DNA of 64,000 bases from contig NZ_BMSF01000007.1 of NCBI RefSeq assembly GCF_014649015.1, positions 248,001 to 312,000 of the forward strand. The letters run 5' to 3'. The DNA is from Streptomyces narbonensis (GTDB taxonomy: Bacteria; Actinomycetota; Actinomycetes; Streptomycetales; Streptomycetaceae). Below, one piece after another: positions 17,848 to 25,877 of this stretch. The position numbers and the translations under genes were made by a program. Positions within the stretch are counted from its first letter, which is position 1. The number at the start of each line of letters is the position of its first letter. The notes under the pieces are model-generated. The model had not been told where the DNA came from. It saw only the letters and a list, made by a program, of their open reading frames with translations, and did no database searches.

Positions 17848-17968
17848 TCGTCCGCTCCTTGTGATGTGCGGGGTGTGTGCGTTGCTGTCCCTGACCTGGG
17901 GGCGACGTCATCGTCGCCCCCATCCTTTCAGACTCTCGTCCTGGCTCCCACGGGCGCGGCACACCAAA

Positions 17969-17998
17969 GGCGGGGTGTTTCACGTGAAACACCCCGCC
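17969..17998. promoter_or_regulatory. Perfect 30-bp palindrome containing a parS-like site
   Basis: The central 14 bases, GTTTCACGTGAAAC at 17977-17990, are identical to the Streptomyces parS consensus as I know it, the ParB-binding centromere site. They are embedded in a perfect 30-bp palindrome with GC-rich arms (17969-17998). It lies downstream of the pyrE stop and upstream of fba, so it may also act as the pyrE terminator. parS sites in this genus cluster around oriC, which suggests the window lies on the oriC-proximal core. Confidence 0.8.
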
Positions 17999-18067
17999 CC
18001 TGAAGGAAAGCACAGGTCAGGACCGGTATCGCCGGGGTCCCGGACCTAAGTCACGACTTCGCGGCGG

Positions 18068-18607
18068 TTACGCCAGGTCCAGATCCGTGAGCTGGTAGCC
18101 CGTGAGGTACGGCAGACCCGCCTCGGCGATCGCGCCGGCCGCGCCCCGGTCCACGATCGTGGCCACGGCCACGACCTCGCCGCCCGCCTCGCGGACGGCC
18201 TCGACGGCGGTCAGCGGGGAGCCGCCGGTGGTCGAGGTGTCCTCGACCACGAGGCAGCGGCGGCCCTTCACATCCGTCCCCTCGATACGGCGCTGCATGC
18301 CGTGCGCCTTCTGCGCCTTGCGCACGACGAAGGCGTCGAGGCGCTGTCCGCGCGCGGCGGAGGCGTGCAGCATCGAGGTGGCGACCGGGTCCGCGCCGAG
18401 CGTCAGACCGCCGACACAGTCGAAGTCCAGCTCGGCGGTGAGGTCGAGCATGACCTGACCGACCAGCGGCGCGGCCTCGCCGTCCAGCGTGATGCGGCGC
18501 AGGTCGATGTAGTAGTCGGCTTCCAGACCCGAGGAGAGGGTCACCTTGCCGTGCACCACGGCCTTGTCCTTGATCTGCTGGAGCAGGTCAGCGCGTACGT
18601 CAGTCAT
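18068..18607 (-). CDS. pyrE: Orotate phosphoribosyltransferase
   Basis: Enzyme of de novo pyrimidine synthesis, joining orotate and PRPP to orotidine 5'-monophosphate. It has 179 residues, normal for the short actinobacterial form. The N-terminal block KVTLSSGLEADYYIDLR and the PRPP-binding motif VVEDTSTTGGSPL are diagnostic, with the catalytic Lys-rich loop VVRKAQKAHG. The start ATG is at 18607; longer ORFs upstream run into the epimerase gene in another frame. It lies 35 bp downstream of the aldose epimerase gene on the same strand and may be co-transcribed with it. Confidence 0.96.
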   Translation of the reverse strand: MTDVRADLLQQIKDKAVVHGKVTLSSGLEADYYIDLRRITLDGEAAPLVGQVMLDLTAELDFDCVGGLTLGADPVATSMLHASAARGQRLDAFVVRKAQKAHGMQRRIEGTDVKGRRCLVVEDTSTTGGSPLTAVEAVREAGGEVVAVATIVDRGAAGAIAEAGLPYLTGYQLTDLDLA

Positions 18608-18642
18608 GGTCAGCAGCTTAAGGGGCCTCCCCGCGCGATCGC

Positions 18643-19434
18643 TTACAGCCGTCGCCAGCTCCAGACGCTCTCGACCTCCAGGGGGTCGATCGGGGTCACG
18701 TACCGCGGGTGGGTGTTGAGTCCGTTCGGCGGGCCGGACTGCGGCTCGACGCAGACCGCCTCGGCCGGCTCGTCGTAGATCACGACCCACTCGGCGCGGC
18801 TGCCGACCTTCAGCTCCAGCTCCTCCGGCCAGGTGAGGGTGACGTCGACGCCGCCGGGCATCCCGAAGCAGTCGTCCCAGGGGCCGGGGAGGGGGTCGAT
18901 CCGGCGGCCGGTGGGGAGGTGGTTCTCGCCGCGCTCCTCCTGCCAGCCGGGGGTGAAGTCGAGCTCCACGTCCCGGCCGCCGTTGCCGAGGTTGCGCAGG
19001 AACCAGGGGTGCCAGCCGGCCTGTGCCGGGAAGGAGGCGTCGTAGGTCTCGACCCCGAAGCGGAGGGTCAGGGAGTCCTCGGCCAGCTCGAAGACCTGGG
19101 TCACCCTGCCCTTGTAGGGCCACGGGTCCCCGAGCTCGCAGGTGAAGACCGCCTCCGTCCCGGAGACGCGGGCGGTGTTCCAGGCGAGGTCGCGGACGGT
19201 GCCGTGGATGGCGTGCGGGGGCGCGTTGACCGGCAGCTGATGCGTGGTCGCCCCGTCGCGGAAGCGGCCGTTCTCGGTCCGCCCGCACCAGGGCACCATC
19301 GGGAAGCTTCCGAACCGCTCGCCCTGGCGCAGCACTTCGGTGCCGCCGATGCGCAGGCTCTCGATCCGGCAGCCGTGCTCGGGGCTGATGGTCAACTCGG
19401 CGTCGCCCGCCGTCAGTCGCGTCTGCATCGTCAC
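18643..19434 (-). CDS. Aldose 1-epimerase family protein
   Basis: A 263-residue galactose-mutarotase-like beta-sandwich enzyme acting on sugar anomers. The motifs seen are FPMVPWCGRTENGRF, the substrate-binding His in AIHGTVRDLAW, GWHPWFLRN and the catalytic Glu region CVEPQSGPPNG. These match the aldose epimerase family. The natural substrate is unknown. It is cytoplasmic with no signal peptide. A second in-frame ATG two codons in is an alternative start. It is flanked by the acidic SRPBCC gene (29 bp upstream) and pyrE (35 bp downstream), all on the minus strand. Confidence 0.9.
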   Translation of the reverse strand: MTMQTRLTAGDAELTISPEHGCRIESLRIGGTEVLRQGERFGSFPMVPWCGRTENGRFRDGATTHQLPVNAPPHAIHGTVRDLAWNTARVSGTEAVFTCELGDPWPYKGRVTQVFELAEDSLTLRFGVETYDASFPAQAGWHPWFLRNLGNGGRDVELDFTPGWQEERGENHLPTGRRIDPLPGPWDDCFGMPGGVDVTLTWPEELELKVGSRAEWVVIYDEPAEAVCVEPQSGPPNGLNTHPRYVTPIDPLEVESVWSWRRL

Positions 19435-19463
19435 AGCCCGACCCTAGCCCCGAGTGGACCGTT

Positions 19464-20510
<1,047 letters not shown>

Positions 20511-20597
20511 GGAAGCCGAGCCTACTCAGGCCGGGGCGCGGCGTCGCCTCTTTGCGCCGGGGCCCGCGCGCCCCCGGGAGAGCGTCTCCGCCGTCCC

Positions 20598-22457
20598 TCA
20601 GTCGCCGTACCTCGGGTGGACGAGGGTCGAGGGTGGCAGCTCGGGGCCTCTGGCCCGCTCGGCGCGGCGCGCGGCGGCCGCCAGGGTGTCCGGGCCGAGG
20701 GAGCGCAGCCGGGGCGCGTCGGGAGCGAGGCCGAGGGCGGGCGGCCGGGCGCCCGGGACCGCGAGGAGGAAGCCCCAGTCCCCCGGCCCCTGCTCCGTAC
20801 CGCCCGTGCGGTCGGCGCGGTCGGGGCCCGCCGCGAAACCGGGGGCACGGCCGCTCGCGCTGTACGGGCGGGTGCCGAATCCGGCGGCACGCAGGGTGGC
20901 GTCCACCGTCCAGTAGGTGTGGGCCCGGTCGGTGACCGAGCCGGCGTGGACGGCGAACCGCCCCGAGGGGGTGAGGACGCGGGCCACGAGTCCGTGGAAC
21001 TCCTGCGAGTAGAGCTTGGTGCTGGGGGTGATGCCCGGGTCCGGGAGGTCGGAGATCACCACGTCGTACCGTTCCTGCACACGATCGGCGGTGCCCCGGA
21101 GCCAGTTGAAGGCGTCCGCGTAGACCACCCGGACGCGGGCGTCCCGGAACGCCTGCGCGTTGAGCGTGGCGAGGGCCGGATCGGTGCGGGCGAGGCGGAC
21201 GACGCCGGGGTCGAGCTCGACGACGGTGACGGAGGAGACGCCGGGGTAGCGCAGTACCTCGCGGGCGGCGAGCCCGTCGCCGCCGCCGACGATCAGCACG
21301 CGCACGTGCGGGCCGTTCATCGCGGGGTGGACGAGCGCCTCGTGGTAGCGGTACTCGTCCTGTCCCGCCACCCGCAGCCGGCCGTCGAGGAACAGGTCGG
21401 GCGGCCCCTCGCGGCCTCCCGTCACCACGACCTCCTGGAGCTCGGTGTGGACGGCGACCCGCACCTGCTCCCCGTACACGGCCCGGCGCGCGGCCTCCTC
21501 GAAGTCGTCGACGAGCACGGTCGCCGTGGCCAGGACGGCCAGGACCGACATGTTCACCGCGATCAGCAGGGCGCGGGAGCGGGAGGTCAGGTCGCGGCGG
21601 AACACCCACAGCACGAGCCCGCCGCCCGCGATCACGTTGACCGCGCCGGTGACGAGCGCGCCGGTGAGCTGACCGAGCCAGGGCAGCAGCAGGAAGGGGA
21701 AGGCGAGGCCGCCGACGAGCGCGCCGACGTAGTCGGCGGCGAAGAGGTCGGCGACCGTCCCCGCGGCATCGTCCTGCTCGGCGGCGGCCGGCGCCTGCCG
21801 CCTCGCCCGCTTCGCCGCCCCCACCCCGACTCCCGCCCCGACACCGACACCGGATCCGGAACCGGTGCCTGACGCGGGCGCGGATCCGGCCCCGGCCCCG
21901 GCCCGGGATCCGGATCCTGTCCCCGCTCCCCCGGCCCGCTGTATGAGGGACATGAGGAGCGGGATCTCCGCGCCGATGAGCACGCCGATGGCGAGCGAGA
22001 ACGCCACGACGACGTACCGCGACTCGCCCAGCCAGGCGAAGGCCGCGTACAGCGCGAGGGCCGAGCAGCCGCCGATGAGCGCGAGCCCGGCCTCGACCAT
22101 GCCGAAGCCCACGGCGGCGCGGCAGCGCAGGCGCTTGGCGAGGAGGGAGCCCACGCCCATCGCGAAGACCATCACGGAGAGCACGACGGAGGCCTGGGTG
22201 ACCGAGTCGCCGATCAGATAGGAGGCGAGGGCGACCAGTTCGAGTTCGTACACCAGCCCGCAGGCGGCGCAGACGAAGACCACGGCGAGGACCGGGAACC
22301 GCACCCCGTCGGCCGACCGCGGCGACCTCGGCGGCCGGGACGACCGGCGCGACCTGGGCGGTCTGGACGGCCTGGACGGTCTGAGCGGCCGCCCGCGCCG
22401 CCGCACGGGCGGTTGTCGCACCCTGGTGGGTGGCATGGTCACGGTCGGCTCGATCAT
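20598..22457 (-). CDS. Membrane-bound spermidine synthase-like aminopropyltransferase
   Basis: A 619-residue fusion of a multi-helix membrane domain and a spermidine-synthase-like methyltransferase-fold domain. After an Arg/Pro-rich N-terminus (1-50), about seven helices span residues 52-315, interrupted by a Gly/Ser/Ala linker (about 180-230). The C-terminal part has the SAM/dcSAM-binding VLIVGGGDGLAAREVL, the acidic VVELDPGVV strand end, DAFNWLRG and the catalytic-site VISDLPDPG. Whether it makes polyamines is not shown. It heads a minus-strand group in which DUF2617 and two Cys-tail proteins lie upstream. Confidence 0.87.
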   Translation of the reverse strand: MIEPTVTMPPTRVRQPPVRRRGRPLRPSRPSRPPRSRRSSRPPRSPRSADGVRFPVLAVVFVCAACGLVYELELVALASYLIGDSVTQASVVLSVMVFAMGVGSLLAKRLRCRAAVGFGMVEAGLALIGGCSALALYAAFAWLGESRYVVVAFSLAIGVLIGAEIPLLMSLIQRAGGAGTGSGSRAGAGAGSAPASGTGSGSGVGVGAGVGVGAAKRARRQAPAAAEQDDAAGTVADLFAADYVGALVGGLAFPFLLLPWLGQLTGALVTGAVNVIAGGGLVLWVFRRDLTSRSRALLIAVNMSVLAVLATATVLVDDFEEAARRAVYGEQVRVAVHTELQEVVVTGGREGPPDLFLDGRLRVAGQDEYRYHEALVHPAMNGPHVRVLIVGGGDGLAAREVLRYPGVSSVTVVELDPGVVRLARTDPALATLNAQAFRDARVRVVYADAFNWLRGTADRVQERYDVVISDLPDPGITPSTKLYSQEFHGLVARVLTPSGRFAVHAGSVTDRAHTYWTVDATLRAAGFGTRPYSASGRAPGFAAGPDRADRTGGTEQGPGDWGFLLAVPGARPPALGLAPDAPRLRSLGPDTLAAAARRAERARGPELPPSTLVHPRYGD

Positions 22458-22532
22458 GAACGTAACGCTACGTCACGACTTACACACTCTTTGTCACCCA
22501 CACGAGTGCATCTGGAGCTCTGAAGGGGCGTA

Positions 22533-23051
22533 TCAGAGTGTTGCAGGCATACGTGCGCCGATGCGGGTCCTGGTCACCACGAGCTGCCCTTCCTGCGGGT
22601 AGGCGTGCCAGGTGCGCCAGCGCACCTGGCCCTCGTGGCGCTGCGCCAGCATCGCCGTGAAGGCGTGCGGGGAGCCGGGGAAGGTCCCCGCGAGGCCGTT
22701 GGGGTGGTCGGCGACGAGCGCGAGCAGCTCCTGCGCGCGGCCCGCGAAGGAGCCGTGCGAGAGCGTCTCGACGCGCGCCGCGAATTCGTACTCCCATTCG
22801 CCGACGCGCTTGGAGACGCCGAGCGGGAGGGGGGTGCTGCTGCCGGGCATGCAGGCGACGGTCTCCGAGCAGCTGCGCCCCTCCTCCTCCAGGAGTACCT
22901 GATGGGAGGCGCCGAGCAGTCTCAACTGGAGTCTGGCGCCGGAGAGTTCGAGGTCGAGTACGGCGAGGGCGGGCAGCGGCTCGCGCCCCAGGGCCCAGGC
23001 CAGATCGGCCGCACGGGTATCGGTGTAGGAGGTCTTCAGGGTGGTGAGCAT
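22533..23051 (-). CDS. DUF2617 family protein
   Basis: A 172-residue soluble protein matching the actinobacterial DUF2617 family as I remember it. It starts MLTTLKTSYTDTRAADLAWAL and has the internal SETVACMPGS and GVSKRVGEWEYEFAARVETL blocks. Function is unknown. It regularly occurs beside membrane spermidine-synthase-like proteins in Streptomyces, as here (75 bp upstream of that gene). The start ATG 23051 is chosen because upstream in-frame codons show no conserved sequence; the longer ORF from 23258 adds low-complexity residues. Confidence 0.85.
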   Translation of the reverse strand: MLTTLKTSYTDTRAADLAWALGREPLPALAVLDLELSGARLQLRLLGASHQVLLEEEGRSCSETVACMPGSSTPLPLGVSKRVGEWEYEFAARVETLSHGSFAGRAQELLALVADHPNGLAGTFPGSPHAFTAMLAQRHEGQVRWRTWHAYPQEGQLVVTRTRIGARMPATL

Positions 23052-23329
23052 GGGTCGGCTCCGCAAACACGGTTTGACGGGTGGGCCGGGGGCGCCCCGG
23101 AGAGGGTCCAACGGGAGTGGGGATCGCCGGCTCGGTTCCACACACGGTCCGAGGGCTGTCGTTGTCAGGAGCGAGAGAACCACGGACGCCGGGCGACTCG
23201 CAGCGTTTTTACCCAACTTGCCGTGGTTTCCAACCCCTTCGGGGACCCCACAGTTCAATTGTTCAATCAGAATCGATCGACAAGATCCGCCGAAATGCCA
23301 ACGTCACGTGCCTCCGGGGCCGTTACGTA

Positions 23330-23539
23330 TCAGCTGCCGCCGCAGCCGCCGCCTCCACAGCTGGACCCGCAGGAACTCGAGCCCCCTCCGCAGCCACCGG
23401 AGCCGCTGCCGCCACCGTCGGCCCAGCTGCGCCCCTTCTTCCGGCCGCCCCGCCGGCTGCCGGAGCCGGTGGCGTTGCGGACGGTGGAGATCAGGCCGAT
23501 GAGGACGACCGCCCCCACGAAGATGATGAAGAGTTCCAT
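23330..23539 (-). CDS. Small one-helix membrane protein with Gly/Cys-rich tail
   Basis: A 69-residue protein. An N-terminal hydrophobic helix (MELFIIFVGAVVLIGLIST) is followed by a basic segment (RRGGRKKGR). The tail consists of Gly and Ser with five regularly spaced Cys (patterns GGCGGG, SSCGSSCGGGGCGG). I do not recognise a named family. The Cys pattern suggests metal or disulfide chemistry, or lipid modification. A similar protein with a Ser/Cys tail lies 80 bp upstream on the same strand, and both share an upstream 29-bp box. Coding is supported by a good start context and conservation of architecture between the two. Confidence 0.65.
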   Translation of the reverse strand: MELFIIFVGAVVLIGLISTVRNATGSGSRRGGRKKGRSWADGGGSGSGGCGGGSSSCGSSCGGGGCGGS

Positions 23540-23591
23540 CAGTACTACCCCCGTTCTTCTGTGCGAGGGAGATGCCCCCTGGGGCCTCCCT

Positions 23592-23620
23592 CAAAGACGA
23601 CTTGAGCGATTCCAGAGCTT
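23592..23620 (-). promoter_or_regulatory. Shared upstream box, copy 1
   Basis: A 29-bp sequence (minus strand contains GCTCTGGA and GCTCAAGT) repeated at 23932-23960 with about 80 per cent identity. It lies 53-81 bp upstream of the start of the Gly/Cys-tail gene. The same relative placement before two related genes suggests a common promoter or operator. Confidence 0.5.
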
Positions 23621-23901
23621 CAGCTGCACGAGGAGGAGGAGCTGGAGCAGGAGGAGGACGAGCACGAGGAGCTCGAGCACGACGAGCTGGAGCTGGAGCA
23701 GGAGGACGACGACGAGGACGACGAGGACGACGAACAGGAGGACGAAGAAGATCCGTCCGAGGAGGACGATCCGGCCCACCAGCTGTCGGAACCGCCGGAG
23801 CGGCTACCGGAGCGCACCGTGCCGCGCAGGGACAGCGCGACGACCCACACCACGATCGCGATCACGGCCGCGATCCCGAGGATGAAGAATGCGATGTTCA
23901 T
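23620..23901 (-). CDS. Small one-helix membrane protein with Ser/Cys-repeat tail
   Basis: A 93-residue protein. It starts MNIAFFILGIAAVIAIVVWVV, a single membrane helix, followed by a short basic/aromatic stretch (SLRGTVRSGSR, DSWWAG). The last 45 residues are almost only Ser, with Cys inserted every three to ten residues (CSSSSSC, SCSSSSC patterns). The start ATG 23901 is preferred over 23949 because the hydrophobic helix begins there. Family unknown to me. It is the sister of the gene at 23330-23539. It is divergent from the aminotransferase gene at 23970. Confidence 0.62.
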   Translation of the reverse strand: MNIAFFILGIAAVIAIVVWVVALSLRGTVRSGSRSGGSDSWWAGSSSSDGSSSSSCSSSSSSSSSSSCSSSSSSCSSSSCSSSSCSSSSSSCS

Positions 23902-23931
23902 GCCAGGGCGATCCCCCCGGCGAACCGTCGC

Positions 23932-23960
23932 CAAAGCGCACTTGAGCAAGTCCAGAGCTT
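23932..23960 (-). promoter_or_regulatory. Shared upstream box, copy 2
   Basis: Second copy of the 29-bp box. Here it contains the inverted repeat ACTTG-CT-CAAGT. It lies 31-59 bp upstream of the Ser/Cys-tail gene and just before the divergent aminotransferase. Confidence 0.5.
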
Positions 23961-23969
23961 CCCCCCAGG

Positions 23970-25148
23970 ATGGCGGTCATGACACGACCGCTGCTCAACC
24001 GCCGGCTCGCCGAATTCGGGACGACGATCTTCGCCGAGATGTCCGCGCTGGCCGCCAGGACCGGGTCGATCAACCTCGGTCAGGGCTTTCCCGACACCGA
24101 CGGCCCCGAGGAGATCCGCGAGGCCGCGGTCCGCGCGCTGCGCGACGGCCGCGGCAACCAGTACCCGCCCGGCCCCGGCATCCCCGAGCTCCGCCAGGCC
24201 GTCGCCGACCATCAGCGGGAGTGGTACGGCCTCACCTACGACCCCGACGCGGAGGTGCTGGTCACCGCCGGCGCGACCGAGGCGATCGCGGCGGCCCTGC
24301 TCGCGCTCGTCGAGCCGGGCGACGAGGTGATCGCCCTGGAGCCGTACTACGACTCGTACGCGGCCTGCGTCGCGATGGCAGGCGGCACCCGCGTCCCCGT
24401 CACGCTCCGCCCGCACGAGGGCGCCTACGTCCTCGACCTGGACGAACTGCGGGCCGCCGTCACCGACCGGACCCGGCTGATCCTGCTCAACACCCCGCAC
24501 AACCCCACCGGCACCGTCCTCACCCGGGGCGAGCTGACCGCCGTGGCCGAGCTGGCGATCGAGCGGGACCTGCTCGTCGTCACCGACGAGGTGTACGAGC
24601 ACCTGGTGTTCGACGACGCCGAGCACGTGCCCCTCGCGAGCCTCCCCGGCATGCGGGAGCGCACGGTCACCATCGGCTCGGCCGGCAAGACGTTCTCGTT
24701 CACCGGCTGGAAGGTCGGCTGGATCACCGCGAGCCCCGAGCTCGTCTCCGCCGTCCGCTCGGCCAAGCAGTTCCTCACGTACGTCTCCGCCGGCCCCTTC
24801 CAGTACGCGGTCGCCGAGGCGCTCCGCCTCCCGGCCTCGTACTTCGACACCCTCCGCGCGGAGCTCTCCGCCAAGCGGGACCTGCTGAGCGAGGGCCTCG
24901 CGCAGGCGGGCTTCGAGGTCTACCGCCCGGCGGGCACCTACTTCGTCACGACCGACATCCGCCCGCTCGGCGCCGAGGACGGCTTCGCCTTCTGCCGTTC
25001 GCTCCCCGAGCGCGCCGGGGTCGTCGCCATCCCGAACGCCGTCTTCTACGACCACCGCGAGGCCGGCGCGCCCTTCGTCCGCTTCGCCTTCTGCAAGAAG
25101 ACCGAGGTTCTCGAGGAGGCGGTCTCCCGCCTCAAGCAGCTCGCCTGA
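23970..25148 (+). CDS. Class I/II aminotransferase (DapC/kynurenine aminotransferase-like)
   Basis: A 392-residue fold-type I PLP aminotransferase. The N-terminal NLGQGFPDTDGPEEI is the substrate-lid signature of the kynurenine/methionine aminotransferase subgroup. The PLP site comprises TAGATEAIAAA, NTPHNPTGTVL, VVTDEVYEHL and the Schiff-base Lys in GSAGKTFSFTGWKVGW. Actinobacterial homologues are often annotated as N-succinyldiaminopimelate aminotransferase. A methionine or kynurenine transaminase role is equally possible. An ATG three codons in (23979) is an alternative start. It is transcribed alone up to the terminator at 25163. Confidence 0.9.
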   Translation: MAVMTRPLLNRRLAEFGTTIFAEMSALAARTGSINLGQGFPDTDGPEEIREAAVRALRDGRGNQYPPGPGIPELRQAVADHQREWYGLTYDPDAEVLVTAGATEAIAAALLALVEPGDEVIALEPYYDSYAACVAMAGGTRVPVTLRPHEGAYVLDLDELRAAVTDRTRLILLNTPHNPTGTVLTRGELTAVAELAIERDLLVVTDEVYEHLVFDDAEHVPLASLPGMRERTVTIGSAGKTFSFTGWKVGWITASPELVSAVRSAKQFLTYVSAGPFQYAVAEALRLPASYFDTLRAELSAKRDLLSEGLAQAGFEVYRPAGTYFVTTDIRPLGAEDGFAFCRSLPERAGVVAIPNAVFYDHREAGAPFVRFAFCKKTEVLEEAVSRLKQLA

Positions 25149-25162
25149 GGCCTGCGGGGACG

Positions 25163-25206
25163 CACGAGAGCCCGGACCCCCTCGGAAGGGGAGCCGGGCT
25201 CTCGTG
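25163..25206. terminator. Bidirectional terminator between aminotransferase and YbjN genes
   Basis: A 13-bp CACGAGAGCCCGG stem with its complement (ending at 25206) encloses a second ACCCC/GGGG stem. It lies between two convergent genes. Confidence 0.85.
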
Positions 25207-25237
25207 GCCGTGTGGCGGGGCTGGGCGGCGGGGAGGC

Positions 25238-25771
25238 TCAGGCCTCCTCGTCGCCGGCCTTCTGCTCGGGGGTCTCCAGGCCGAACTGCTCCACGACCCA
25301 CTTGTCGAACTCGATGGAGGCGCGGACCCAGCTGACCGTGGAGGACACGAAGTGCTCCAGGGCGACGCCGGTGCCGATCAGCATCTGCGCCTCACCGATG
25401 AGACGGAGGGTGGCGGAGCCGTCCTCCTCCTCGTGCAGGTGGGTGTAGACCTTGGGCCACAGGGTGCGGCGGTTCCAGTCGTCGATCGCGTCGAGGACCT
25501 TGGCGCGGTCGTCGGCCGAGTGCGGGCGGTCGTAGAACGTCCGGACCGAGAAGACCTGCTGCTCGTCCTCGCCGCGGAACATGAAGTACGTGCGGAATTC
25601 CTCCCACGGCGCCGCGAGGTCACCCTCGTCGTCGACGACGTACTTCAGCTCCATCTGCTCGAGCAGCTGCTTGACGAGGTCCTGGTCGGGGACGACGGGG
25701 CCCGCCGGTCCTGCGGCCTGAGGCTGGGGCTGGCCCCCGAAATTCGGAATCGAGGACGGGTCGATGCTCAC
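25238..25771 (-). CDS. YbjN-domain (type III secretion chaperone-like) protein
   Basis: A 177-residue soluble protein of the YbjN/T3SS-chaperone fold family. The core holds LVKQLLEQMELKYVVDDEGDL, YFMFRGEDEQQVFSVRTFY and LDAIDDWNRRTLWPKVYTHL, with the C-terminal helix VRASIEFDKWVVEQFGLE. GTG 25771 is preferred as start (VSIDPSSIPNFGG) because gaaggga lies eight bases before it; the ATG at 25813 is an alternative. In actinobacteria these small proteins are of unknown function, proposed as stress regulators or chaperones. It sits 106 bp downstream of clpB on the same strand. Confidence 0.85.
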   Translation of the reverse strand: MSIDPSSIPNFGGQPQPQAAGPAGPVVPDQDLVKQLLEQMELKYVVDDEGDLAAPWEEFRTYFMFRGEDEQQVFSVRTFYDRPHSADDRAKVLDAIDDWNRRTLWPKVYTHLHEEEDGSATLRLIGEAQMLIGTGVALEHFVSSTVSWVRASIEFDKWVVEQFGLETPEQKAGDEEA

Positions 25772-25877
25772 CGTGAATTTCCCTTCGTACGGATGCTCGC
25801 CATCCTCCCCCATGTCGGGCGGTTCGGGGGAGCCCCACCAGCCGCGATCCGCTGCGGGCTGACAAGAACGTGCCCGT

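Noticed and set aside
14110..18003. A 1297-codon open frame on the plus strand, and similar very long frames such as 3159-6800 on the minus strand
   Set aside because: They are antisense shadows of well-supported genes, caused by high GC and lack of stop codons. Their translations are rich in Arg, Pro, Gly and Ala and match no family.
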